DNA of 6,935 nucleotides, taken from NCBI GenBank assembly GCA_002315565.1, contig DCHD01000023.1, positions 35,621 to 42,555 of the forward strand, written 5' to 3'. The position numbers were made by a program, and so were the translations under genes. Position 1 is the first letter of the stretch. Each line of letters begins with the position of its first letter. This document shows, in pieces, positions 1-6,935 of the stretch. The notes under the pieces were generated by a model, which was not told the origin of the DNA, did no database searches, and saw only the letters and a list, made by a program, of their open reading frames with translations. The stretch is from Solobacterium sp. UBA1761 (GTDB lineage Bacteria; Bacillota_I; Bacilli_A; Erysipelotrichales; Erysipelotrichaceae).

Positions 1-1964
1 TTACCTGTACCAGAAGCTTCCTTGCCGGCAAGAGAAATCTGTTCAGAGATATCTGCGGCATTCAAAAGTTTTTCAGCCAGTGTTACACGGTAATTAGGAA
101 GGAATACAACCTTGATATATTGAGATACATATGGGTCTCTGTCAATCACATTGCCAACGCAGCCGATAAGCTTGATGACTTTCTTGGCAAAGATATATGA
201 GGAATATGCCTTTCCGGCAAAGATAAATGTAGTCTTTGGAATCCTGAAATTTGGATCTTCCTTGAGTCTGATATACAGCGAGATAACATACATAATGTTA
301 AGAAGCTGTCTTTTATAGGCATGAATACGTTTAGCCTGTACATCAAAGATAGTATCAGGATCAATTTCAATGCCTATTTTTCTGCAGTATTCTGACAGAA
401 GTACTTTACGTGTGTGTTTAACTTCCATGAACTTTTTCTGCAGTTCAGGATCATCAACATATTCCATGAGAGCTTCTATCTTTGAGAAGTCATGTTTGAA
501 ACCTGTACCGATATAGTCTTCAAGTAATGAAGTAAGTTCAGGATTTGACGCAAACAGCCATCTTCTTTGAGTGATACCGTTAGTCTTGTTGTTGAACTTT
601 TCAGGCATCAGTTCATAGAAAGATTTGAATACATCATGTTTAAGGATTTCAGAGTGGATTTCAGCAACACCGTTTACAGAGAATGAACCGATAATTGACA
701 GATTGGCCATTCTTACCTGATTGTCACTTACAATAGCTACAGAGTTGATGAACTGTGTATCTCTTCCTTCGTTCAAAAGTCTGATCTTGAACTGTCTGTC
801 AATTTCTTCAATAATCAGATAAATTCTAGGAAGCAGTGTTCTGATATATTCAACAGGCCACTTTTCAAGTGCTTCAGCAAGCACAGTGTGGTTTGTATAG
901 GCAAATACCTTGGTTACAATATTCCAGGCATCGTTCCATTCATAGTTGTATTCATCCATCAGGATTCTCATCAGTTCAGGAATAGCCAGAGCTGGATGAG
1001 TATCATTCAGCTGAATAACGACTTTATCAGCCAGATTGTCGAGGTTCTTATTAACCTTAAGGTGATTTCTGACGATTGATTCAAGTCCTGCACAGACAAA
1101 GAAATATTCCTGTTTAATACGCAGGTATCTACCTTCAACCTTTGAATCATCAGGATAAAGATTCAGGCAGATGTCTTCAACATCATTCAGATAGTCACGG
1201 TAGTTCTGACCTTTTGGAAGGTCATCACTTGCTTCTGCTGACCACATTCTCAGGTTATTTACTACACCATTATCAGCGCCGACAATCGGTACATCATATG
1301 GAACAGCAAGAACATTTACGGCGTTCTTGTGGTTGAATCTCAGTCTGTTTGATTCATCACGGTATACTTCAATATCACCATAGAATCTGACATTTACGGA
1401 TTTGTCAGGTTTTCTTGTTTCCCACTGATTGCCAAGTCTAAGCCACTGGTCAGGAACTTCAACCTGAGTATTCTGAATAATAATCTGCTTGAACAGACCA
1501 TTTTTATATCTGATAGTATTGCCGTTTCCGCTGTAGCCCAAAGTAGCAAGCGAATCTAAGAAACAGGCTGCAAGTCTGCCAAGACCGCCATTACCCAGAC
1601 CAGGATCAGCTTCAAGATCTTCAATTCTGTTGATGTCGATACCAAGATCAGCAAGTCCATCCTTAACTGTAGTATAAGCACCCATAGCCATCAGGTTGTT
1701 GGTCAGCATTCTTCCAAGCAAAAATTCAAGTGAGAAATAATAAAGCTGTTTCTTGCCGTTATCTCTTGCTGTACGGTTAGCCTGTCTTAAATTAAGAAGT
1801 TCTCTTGACTTGATAAGTCCTAAAAGAACGGTATATTTTTCTATCTCGTTTGCTTCTTCAACATGTTTTCCATATGTAGCCATTACCAGTGACTGATAAG
1901 CCTTCTTAAAGGCTTCTTTACCGGAGAACATTTCTCTCATGTAACTGTAGTCGGTCTTTTCCAT
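1..1964 (-). CDS. glgP: Glycogen/alpha-glucan phosphorylase, 3' end cut by the window
   Basis: GT35-family phosphorylase, which releases glucose 1-phosphate from the non-reducing ends of glycogen or maltodextrin using inorganic phosphate and pyridoxal phosphate; cytoplasmic. The frame is open from the ATG to the edge (654 complete codons plus two bases). Family motifs appear in order: FSLEFLLGR (77-85), ADPGLGNGGLGRLAAC (119-134), DQWLRLGNQWE (172-182), QLNDTHPAL (from 318), TNHTVLAEALEKW with the active-site His at 359, NGITQRRW (462-469), and QAKRIHAYKRQLLN (from 543), whose K545, R546 and K551 correspond to phosphate-site residues of the muscle enzyme. The visible part ends in EASGTG. In the family this is followed by NMK, so the PLP lysine would be about residue 657, just outside the window. 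Full-length relatives are roughly 750-820 residues, so 100 or more are missing. The start is set by a strong Shine-Dalgarno site overlapping the trmK stop, 4 nt away. The exact glucan substrate cannot be told from sequence. Family call is very secure. Confidence 0.96.
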   Translation of the reverse strand, partial: MEKTDYSYMREMFSGKEAFKKAYQSLVMATYGKHVEEANEIEKYTVLLGLIKSRELLNLRQANRTARDNGKKQLYYFSLEFLLGRMLTNNLMAMGAYTTVKDGLADLGIDINRIEDLEADPGLGNGGLGRLAACFLDSLATLGYSGNGNTIRYKNGLFKQIIIQNTQVEVPDQWLRLGNQWETRKPDKSVNVRFYGDIEVYRDESNRLRFNHKNAVNVLAVPYDVPIVGADNGVVNNLRMWSAEASDDLPKGQNYRDYLNDVEDICLNLYPDDSKVEGRYLRIKQEYFFVCAGLESIVRNHLKVNKNLDNLADKVVIQLNDTHPALAIPELMRILMDEYNYEWNDAWNIVTKVFAYTNHTVLAEALEKWPVEYIRTLLPRIYLIIEEIDRQFKIRLLNEGRDTQFINSVAIVSDNQVRMANLSIIGSFSVNGVAEIHSEILKHDVFKSFYELMPEKFNNKTNGITQRRWLFASNPELTSLLEDYIGTGFKHDFSKIEALMEYVDDPELQKKFMEVKHTRKVLLSEYCRKIGIEIDPDTIFDVQAKRIHAYKRQLLNIMYVISLYIRLKEDPNFRIPKTTFIFAGKAYSSYIFAKKVIKLIGCVGNVIDRDPYVSQYIKVVFLPNYRVTLAEKLLNAADISEQISLAGKEASGTG

Positions 1965-1968
1965 ATAT

Positions 1969-1977
1969 TCACCCCTT
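1969..1977 (-). promoter_or_regulatory. Shine-Dalgarno site of glgP, overlapping the trmK stop codon
   Basis: The minus strand reads AAGGGGTGA here. The purine core GGGG ends 7 nt before the glgP ATG, a good spacing, and the last three bases are the trmK TGA. Ribosomes finishing trmK therefore pass directly over the glgP initiation site. This site fixes the glgP start and suggests glgP is translated efficiently from the shared transcript (inference). Confidence 0.8.
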
Positions 1978-2601
1978 GTTTAACAAATCTTCTATTTCCG
2001 CAAGTTTTTCGCCATATGCGTCGTTATTAATTTTCTCATATTTTTTCTTCATAAACTGCAAATATTCCTTAAATTCAGGAAGTGAGCGTTTACAATTCAA
2101 AGGTCCATACTCAATTTCTCTTTTATCGAGCTTTTTTCCCTTTTCAGTATTGAAAACAATAATCTCATACCAGAAATCATCTTTGACTATAACCTCGTCA
2201 AGAATCGTATATTCATGGTCACTTATATACTGTCTTAACATTTCAGGATGTTTGTTGATCTGAACGATAAGTCTTTTGTATCTGCTTAAATCTTTACCTT
2301 CGAAAATATGCTCAACCGTATGATATCCCATACCGGAAATCGTAACTACATCTACATCTGTTGGACACTTATCAAGTCCGTCAGCAAGTACGGTTACAAT
2401 TCTGTCTTCATATCCTCTTAACTTTATATTCTCTTTTGCCGCATTGAGTGGGCCTTCCTTGTTGTCGGAAGCATAGACTTTCTTTGCGATATCATTTTCA
2501 ATCAAAAAACAAGGCAGCAAGGCATGGTCAGTGCCCACGTCATAAACTGTCTCGTTCTTGTTTATAAGTTTTGCTATTTCAAGTAATCTTTTAGATAACA
2601 T
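1969..2601 (-). CDS. trmK: tRNA (adenine-22 N1)-methyltransferase, TrmK family
   Basis: SAM-dependent methyltransferase that, in the characterised B. subtilis protein (YqfN), puts the N1-methyl group on A22 of tRNAs. Here it is 210 residues, somewhat shorter than the B. subtilis enzyme. It begins LSKRLLEIAKLI, followed by the Rossmann SAM-binding motif YDVGTDHALLPCFL (20-33), a likely second-strand acidic residue in ASDNKEGPL (D46), ADGL (73-76) and the TISGMG loop (87-92). The C-terminal third (about 150-210) is charged and helical-looking, as in the family's coiled-coil C-terminal domain. Two normally well-kept positions differ: GMGY instead of GMGG, and QIN (114-116) instead of QPN. The ATG shares one base with the rpoD stop (TGATG), and no convincing Shine-Dalgarno site precedes it, so translation probably depends on coupling to rpoD. 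Position directly after sigA matches B. subtilis and supports the call. Confidence 0.9.
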   Translation of the reverse strand: MLSKRLLEIAKLINKNETVYDVGTDHALLPCFLIENDIAKKVYASDNKEGPLNAAKENIKLRGYEDRIVTVLADGLDKCPTDVDVVTISGMGYHTVEHIFEGKDLSRYKRLIVQINKHPEMLRQYISDHEYTILDEVIVKDDFWYEIIVFNTEKGKKLDKREIEYGPLNCKRSLPEFKEYLQFMKKKYEKINNDAYGEKLAEIEDLLNKG

Positions 2602-3752
2602 CAGTTATGAATATATTCTTTAAGTCTTGATGACTTTGAAGGATTCTTCAGTTTTCTTAAAGCTTTGGCTTCAATCTGTCTGATACGTTCACGGGTAATA
2701 CCGAACATATTGCCAACTTCTTCAAGAGTTCTAGGACGTCCATCATCTAATCCGAATCTCAGTCTTAAGATAGCAGCTTCCTTTTCAGTCAGTGTCTGTA
2801 AAAGAAGATTGATGTCATCCTTTAACTGCTGCTCATTTGCATACTGTTCAGGAGAGATAACTTCCTTGTCGGCAATGAAGTTTGAAAGATCAGTATCATC
2901 ATCTTCACCATAGTTGGCGTCAAGTGATAACAGATCAACTGAAATCTTCTTGATTTCATCTACCTTTTCAGCAGTGATGCCTTCACCCATTTCATCAGCA
3001 ATTTCCTTTGAAGTAGGTTCACGGTTAAGCTTCTGTGAAAGAGCCTTTTCAACCTTCTTCATCTTGTTGATGGTTTCAACCATATGTACAGGAATACGGA
3101 TAGTTCTTGCCTGGTCAGCAATAGCACGGGTAATTGCCTGTCTAATCCACCATGTAGCATAAGTTGAGAACTTGAATCCCTTTGTATAGTCAAACTTGTC
3201 TACAGCCTTGATAAGACCGATATTGCCTTCCTGAATAAGGTCAAGGAAAAGCAGGCCTCTATTTGTATACTTCTTGGCAATTGCAACAACAAGTCTCAAG
3301 TTGGCAGTGATAAGTTCATTCTTGGCCTTTTCATCGCCCTGTTCAATAAGTTTAGCCAGTTCAACTTCTCTGTCATAGGAAAGAAGGTCAACTCTTCCGA
3401 TTTCCTTAAGATACATCTTTACCGGATCACTTGATTTGTCATATGAAGCTGCCTTATAGTCAATGACAATCTTTTCCTGCAGATTGTTTTCATCATCATC
3501 TTCATCGTCAGAACCGATTGAATCATCTTCAAAATCATCTTCAAGTTCTTCCATGTCTTCTTCAATAAGAACACCGTTCTCATTCATCCAGTCATAGAAT
3601 GCTTCTGTTTCTTCATCACTTAGTTTTAAGTCAGATAAAGCTTCAACAACATCCTTCTGAAGGACTTCTTCGCCATTAGTTACATTCTTGTTTAAAAGAT
3701 AAGTTTTGTATTCATTGATATTTGTATATTCTTTTTTTGGTTTTCTTCCCAT
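2601..3752 (-). CDS. rpoD: Primary (housekeeping) RNA polymerase sigma factor, sigma-70/SigA
   Basis: Directs RNA polymerase to -35/-10 promoters of growth genes. With the ATG at 3752 the protein is 383 residues. Residues about 15-62 resemble sigma region 1.1 (LSDEETEAFYDWMNENGV). A very acidic linker follows (64-93). Region 1.2 begins at DPVKMYLKEIGR (109-120). Region 2 carries ANLRLVVAIAKKY, GLLFLDLIQEGNIGLIKAV and the -10 recognition segment YATWWIRQAITRAIADQARTIR (198-219), then IPVHMVETINK. Region 3 contains a REPTSKEIADEM-type helix, and region 4 ends with GRPRTLEEVGNMFG and the helix-turn-helix ITRERIRQIEAKALRKL. A longer frame begins at a GTG at 3764 overlapping the dnaG stop, but GAGGTG lies immediately upstream of the ATG and relatives usually begin near that point, so the ATG is preferred. 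It starts 8 nt after dnaG ends. All regions needed for a group 1 sigma are intact. Confidence 0.97.
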   Translation of the reverse strand: MGRKPKKEYTNINEYKTYLLNKNVTNGEEVLQKDVVEALSDLKLSDEETEAFYDWMNENGVLIEEDMEELEDDFEDDSIGSDDEDDDENNLQEKIVIDYKAASYDKSSDPVKMYLKEIGRVDLLSYDREVELAKLIEQGDEKAKNELITANLRLVVAIAKKYTNRGLLFLDLIQEGNIGLIKAVDKFDYTKGFKFSTYATWWIRQAITRAIADQARTIRIPVHMVETINKMKKVEKALSQKLNREPTSKEIADEMGEGITAEKVDEIKKISVDLLSLDANYGEDDDTDLSNFIADKEVISPEQYANEQQLKDDINLLLQTLTEKEAAILRLRFGLDDGRPRTLEEVGNMFGITRERIRQIEAKALRKLKNPSKSSRLKEYIHN

Positions 3753-3756
3753 AATG

Positions 3757-3762
3757 CACCTC
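3757..3762 (-). promoter_or_regulatory. Shine-Dalgarno site that selects the ATG start of rpoD
   Basis: The minus strand reads GAGGTG; its GAGG part lies 6 nt from the ATG at 3752. The competing GTG at 3764-3762 overlaps this site, and has only a distant AAAGG about 12 nt upstream of it. The site spans the last bases of dnaG, so rpoD initiation can occur while dnaG is being finished. Confidence 0.75.
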
Positions 3763-5503
3763 ACTTCACATATGAACCTTTAAGTTCCCTCATAATGTTC
3801 TGATACTCAAGTAACGCCTTTTCGCTTGCCAACTTGTCGACAACGTCATTCTTTGAGATTATCGTCTTGAGTTCTTCCAGTCTGAGTTTCTTCAGTTCAA
3901 TCTTCTCTTTGTTTATAGCGCCCATCAGAATCTCTTCGCTGAACTCTTCAGGAATAAGTTCTGAAGTTGACAGTGTCGCAATTAAACTCTTCAGTTTTTC
4001 ATCTGTCAGGGAGTCATAAAGACGTGCAGCCTGACAATTATCGTTTTTGCGGTAGTCATCAATAATAGCGCTTGAAAGTTTCTGATTATCGCTGTCTAAT
4101 AGACATCCTAATTCCTTCTTAAAGATAGTTGTTGCTTTGTAGGAAATCATCATCTGTGAAAGAATGATATATTCGGCCCTTAAAAGCCCGTCAACACTAT
4201 CGCTATACTGCGGAATTACTTTATCATTATACTCTTTTTTATTTACCTCATTAGGTCTTTTTCTGATCTTGGTAATCTCCGTAAGAGCATTGAAATAATT
4301 CTCAATATCATCAGGATCTTTGAGCAAAGAAATGATGTTCAGCATCTTCTCGTGATACTCTTTACGATCAGAATAATTATCGAAATTAATATTGCGTTTA
4401 TACTGTTTGAGACAGTAATCAATATAACTGATTCTTTTGCCTGACAGGTCTCTAAGAGCATTCTTGTCGTATTTGGCAATTATTTCATCAGGATCCAGTT
4501 CAGTATCATTGTCAATAACAGAGACATTCATGCCTTCAGCAAGTGCCCTTTCACCAAGTTTCAGGTTGGCATTGATACCGGCATTATCGCCATCATATCC
4601 CAGTACGAGATTGTTTGTTAAAGACTTAAGAAGTTCCAGCTGTCTTTTTGAACAGGCAGTACCAAGTGTAGCGACAACATTGTAGATACCGGCCCTGTAG
4701 TAGGCAATAACATCCATTACGCCTTCTACAACTATCACAAAACCGGATTTCTTCATATTCTCTTTGACACGGTGATAATTGAATATCACATTGCCCTTGG
4801 TATAGACTTCAGTCTCACCGGTGTTGATGTACTTGCTTTGTGCATCCTTTTCCGGTGCTCTTGCAGAGAAAGCAACAGGATTACCATACTGGTCATGGAT
4901 CGGAAAAAGTACACGGTTATAGAAGATGTCATTCATGCCGTTAGACATCATACGGGTAATACCGACCTTAATCATGTCTTCATCTTTGAAGGATTTGCTT
5001 GAAAGATACTTGTACATGACATTATTGCTAGGATTGTATCCAATCTCAAAGGCTTTGATTACTTCTTCATCGATTCCCCTGCCTTCAAGGTAAGCTTTTG
5101 CAGCCTGTCCACCCTGTGTTGCAAGCAAGAGATAGTTTGAATACTTGACCATAGAGTCAAGCACATCATAGTCTTTCTGATAAGGGCTTACTTTCTTTGG
5201 CTTATCGAGTTCCACTTCAATTGGTTTACCGATTATCTTTGAAACTTCAACAACAGCCTCAGGAAAAGATATCTTTTTATAATTCTCTACAAAACTGAAG
5301 ACATTGCCGCCATTTCCGCAGACGAAACACTTATAGATCTTTTTATCTTCACTTATTGATAAAGATGGGTCATGGTCATCATGAAAAGGACAAACAGCCG
5401 TATAGCCCTTGCCCTTTTTTACTAGTGGAATGAAATGACCAATAACCTCAGTTATTGACGCCTCATTACGGATGGAATTGATTGTGTCTTCGTTTAATCT
5501 CAC
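3761..5503 (-). CDS. dnaG: DNA primase DnaG
   Basis: Synthesises the short RNA primers for lagging-strand and restart synthesis at the replication fork, partnered by the replicative helicase. At 580 residues it is near the usual 590-620. The N-terminal zinc-binding domain has C38, H41, C59 and C62 (CPFH...CFVCGNGGN). The core polymerase domain contains YLEGRGI (138-144), RVLFPIHDQYGNPVAFSAR (197-215) and the TOPRIM fold with metal-binding E260 in VVEGVMDVI and D304/D306 in YDGDNAG. The poorly conserved C-terminal part (about 430-580), rich in Glu, Lys and Leu, is where the helicase-interaction domain lies in the family. The start is a GTG sharing one base with the glyQS stop (TAGTG). The next in-frame ATG is at codon 163, far inside the protein, so the GTG is effectively required. 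The nearest purine tract, AAGGA (5519-5523), is 15 nt away, which is too far to be a good site, so coupling to glyQS is likely. Confidence 0.96.
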   Translation of the reverse strand: MRLNEDTINSIRNEASITEVIGHFIPLVKKGKGYTAVCPFHDDHDPSLSISEDKKIYKCFVCGNGGNVFSFVENYKKISFPEAVVEVSKIIGKPIEVELDKPKKVSPYQKDYDVLDSMVKYSNYLLLATQGGQAAKAYLEGRGIDEEVIKAFEIGYNPSNNVMYKYLSSKSFKDEDMIKVGITRMMSNGMNDIFYNRVLFPIHDQYGNPVAFSARAPEKDAQSKYINTGETEVYTKGNVIFNYHRVKENMKKSGFVIVVEGVMDVIAYYRAGIYNVVATLGTACSKRQLELLKSLTNNLVLGYDGDNAGINANLKLGERALAEGMNVSVIDNDTELDPDEIIAKYDKNALRDLSGKRISYIDYCLKQYKRNINFDNYSDRKEYHEKMLNIISLLKDPDDIENYFNALTEITKIRKRPNEVNKKEYNDKVIPQYSDSVDGLLRAEYIILSQMMISYKATTIFKKELGCLLDSDNQKLSSAIIDDYRKNDNCQAARLYDSLTDEKLKSLIATLSTSELIPEEFSEEILMGAINKEKIELKKLRLEELKTIISKNDVVDKLASEKALLEYQNIMRELKGSYVK

Positions 5504-6876
5504 TAGAATGCAATTCTTTCCTTGATGTAGTCTTTAAGTTTTGCTATTTCAACTCTTTCCTGTTCCATAGTATCTCTATGTCTTACAGTTACAGAGTTAT
5601 CGTTTTCTGAATCAAAGTCATATGTGATACAGAATGGAGTGCCGATTGCATCATTTCTTCTGTATCTTTTACCGATAGAACCTGCTTCATCGTATTCGCA
5701 ATGGAATTCCTTAGACAGATCTTCAAATACCTTCTGTGCACCTTCGCCAAGTTTCTTTGAAAGAGGAAGGATGCAGGCTTTGACTGGTGCAATTGCAGGA
5801 TGCAGATGCATAACAACTCTTTCGTCATCGCCTTCAAGTTTCTGTTTTTCATAGGCATCGCAACATATCATAAGGAACAGTCTTTCAACACCTACTGATG
5901 GTTCTACACAGTAAGGAATATATTTTTCATTTGTCTCTGGATCAAGATAGTTAAGTTCTTTGCCAGATACTTCTGAATGTCTGCCTAAATCATAGTCAGT
6001 TCGATCGGCAATACCCCATACCTCACCCCAGTCAGTGAATGGGAAAGCATATTCAATATCACTTGTTCCTTTAGAATAGAATGCCAGTTCTTCAGGATCA
6101 TGAGGTCTGATTCTCAGTTTTTCTTCATTGATGCCAAGCTTCTTAACGAAGTTGTAGCAGTAATCAACCCAGTATTTGTACCAGTCTAAATCAGTACCAG
6201 GCTTGCAGAAGAATTCCAGTTCCATCTGTTCAAATTCTCTTACACGGAAGATGAAGTTACCAGGAGTGATTTCGTTACGGAATGACTTACCGATCTGACC
6301 GATACCGAATGGAATCTTCTTTCTTGAAGTTCTGGCAACATTGTTGAAGTTTACAAAGATACCCTGCGCTGTTTCAGGTCTTAGATATACTACTGATTTT
6401 GCATCTTCTAATGTACCGATATAAGTCTTGAACATCAGATTGAAAGCACGCGCACCAGTAAAGTTATGTTTTCCGCATGTAGGACATACAACATGATTGT
6501 CTTCAATCATCTTGTCCATTTCTTCAAATGACTTGCCTTCAGCAGATAAACCAGTAGCATTTTCAATCAGCTGGTCAGCTCTGAAACGGCCTTTACATTC
6601 TTTACAGTCAACCATGGCATCAGCAAATCCCTTAAGGTGTCCGCTTGCTTCCCATGTCTTGGTATTCATCATAATTGCAGAATCAATACCGACGTTATAT
6701 GGAGATCTTTCGATAAATTCTCTCCACCATAAATCCTTTATATTTTTCTTTAAGAATGAACCAAGAATACCGAAATCCCATGAGTTTGAAAGACCTCCAT
6801 AGATTTCTGATCCCTGATAAACATAACCTGTTGTTTTCAGATGTGTTACGATTTCGTCAAAATTATACTTTTCCAT
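5503..6876 (-). CDS. glyQS: Glycyl-tRNA synthetase, single-chain dimeric (class II) type
   Basis: Charges tRNA-Gly with glycine using ATP; class II aminoacyl-tRNA synthetase of the eukaryote-like homodimer type rather than the alpha2-beta2 GlyQ/GlyS type. Length is 457 residues, normal for the bacterial one-chain form. Seen in order: the N-terminal GSEIYGGLSNSWDFG segment (22-36), an insertion with a probable four-cysteine zinc site (C91, C94, C131, C134), YLRPETAQGIF (164-174), motif 2 (197-223, starting KSFRNEI and including RVREFEQMELEFF), WGIADRTDYDL (287-297), motif 3 PSVGVERLFL (326-335), and an anticodon-binding domain from about 360 to the end. The ATG follows an AAAGGGGA Shine-Dalgarno site at 7 nt and the only promoter visible in the window. 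It is the first gene of the run and overlaps dnaG by one base. No frame damage was seen. Confidence 0.97.
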   Translation of the reverse strand: MEKYNFDEIVTHLKTTGYVYQGSEIYGGLSNSWDFGILGSFLKKNIKDLWWREFIERSPYNVGIDSAIMMNTKTWEASGHLKGFADAMVDCKECKGRFRADQLIENATGLSAEGKSFEEMDKMIEDNHVVCPTCGKHNFTGARAFNLMFKTYIGTLEDAKSVVYLRPETAQGIFVNFNNVARTSRKKIPFGIGQIGKSFRNEITPGNFIFRVREFEQMELEFFCKPGTDLDWYKYWVDYCYNFVKKLGINEEKLRIRPHDPEELAFYSKGTSDIEYAFPFTDWGEVWGIADRTDYDLGRHSEVSGKELNYLDPETNEKYIPYCVEPSVGVERLFLMICCDAYEKQKLEGDDERVVMHLHPAIAPVKACILPLSKKLGEGAQKVFEDLSKEFHCEYDEAGSIGKRYRRNDAIGTPFCITYDFDSENDNSVTVRHRDTMEQERVEIAKLKDYIKERIAF

Positions 6877-6882
6877 AAATAA

Positions 6883-6890
6883 TCCCCTTT
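6883..6890 (-). promoter_or_regulatory. Shine-Dalgarno site of glyQS
   Basis: The minus strand reads AAAGGGGA, with GGGG followed by an 8-nt AT-rich spacer (7 nt after the site's last base) before the ATG. It has the same AAGGGG core as the glgP site and supports the ATG at 6876 as the start of glyQS. Confidence 0.75.
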
Positions 6891-6903
6891 AAAACAATAT
6901 ATT

Positions 6904-6932
6904 ATATTATTATAAACTGTACCCTTTGTCAA
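6904..6932 (-). promoter_or_regulatory. Probable sigma-A promoter of the glyQS-dnaG-rpoD-trmK-glgP run
   Basis: On the minus strand a perfect -35 hexamer TTGACA (6927-6932) is followed by 17 bases and then TAATAT (6904-6909), which matches the -10 consensus at four of six positions. The following DNA is almost pure A/T, and perfect TATAAT hexamers also occur at 6901-6906 and 6909-6914, but with poor spacers of 20 and 12. Transcription would begin near 6897, leaving a leader of about 20 nt. The rest of 6877-6935 holds only the ribosome-binding site. If this promoter is used, the sigma factor encoded two genes downstream would drive its own operon. Further promoters may lie beyond the right edge. 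Confidence 0.68.
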
Positions 6933-6935
6933 GGA

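Noticed and set aside
137..142. TTGACA on the minus strand inside glgP, as an internal promoter
   Set aside because: No good -10 hexamer follows at 16-18 bases and it encodes conserved protein sequence; a chance match. A similar TTGACA near 4512 in dnaG was rejected for the same reason.
146..370. A 74-residue minus-strand frame inside glgP
   Set aside because: It is out of frame with glgP across a conserved segment holding the phosphate-binding KR residues; no frameshift is needed, as glgP stays open through it.
888..1336. Two plus-strand open frames of about 63 residues
   Set aside because: They lie opposite the continuous glgP frame with all its family motifs, have no ribosome site or recognisable product, and are antisense shadows.
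1..1964. Possible broken phosphorylase pseudogene, because no complete frame ends here
   Set aside because: The frame is open without a stop up to the first base, and the last residues EASGTG are exactly what precedes the PLP lysine; the cut is the window edge.
1976..5002. Several plus-strand open frames of 60-95 residues rich in Ser, Phe and Ile
   Set aside because: Their composition is what reading the complement of Glu/Lys/Asp-rich genes gives. Each is fully antisense to trmK, rpoD or dnaG.
5589..6802. Open frames within glyQS on both strands (about 76-101 residues)
   Set aside because: All sit inside an intact, fully conserved glyQS frame and show no domain or start signal of their own.
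6909..6914. Perfect TATAAT as the -10 of the glyQS promoter
   Set aside because: It is only 12 bases from TTGACA, too close for sigma-A. The 17-base TAATAT fits better, though an unseen -35 cannot be excluded.

Overview
The window reads as a stretch of one low-GC, AT-rich chromosome from a Gram-positive bacterium (Bacillota). The support is the gene order glycyl-tRNA synthetase, DNA primase, housekeeping sigma factor, TrmK, the protein sequences themselves, and purine-rich Shine-Dalgarno sites. The single-chain glycyl-tRNA synthetase (not the separate GlyQ and GlyS chains of Bacillus subtilis), together with no yqfL-like gene between it and dnaG, leans towards Erysipelotrichales/Coprobacillaceae-type or related lineages. 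That placement is inference only; nothing here fixes genus or species.

All five genes lie on the minus strand and fill the window from 1 to 6876. In transcription order they are glyQS (5503-6876), dnaG (3761-5503), rpoD/sigA (2601-3752), trmK (1969-2601) and the first 654 codons of a glycogen/alpha-glucan phosphorylase gene, glgP (1-1964, running off the left edge). The only non-coding DNA longer than a few bases is 6877-6935, which holds a probable sigma-A promoter and a Shine-Dalgarno site. Junctions are -1, +8, -1 and +4 nt, so the block looks like one transcript. No terminator, RNA gene, mobile element, repeat array or CRISPR was seen.

The first four genes are a Bacillota form of the macromolecular-synthesis cluster: tRNA charging, replication priming, transcription initiation and tRNA modification. 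rpsU, which starts the E. coli version, is absent. The unexpected member is glgP, a storage-polysaccharide enzyme, in the slot after trmK where B. subtilis has the Nif3-like gene yqfO. I found no evidence of an undescribed defence, mobile or secondary system. The points worth a second look are the glgP linkage, the alternating strong and absent ribosome-binding sites, the short leader with no room for a T-box, and a few atypical motif residues.
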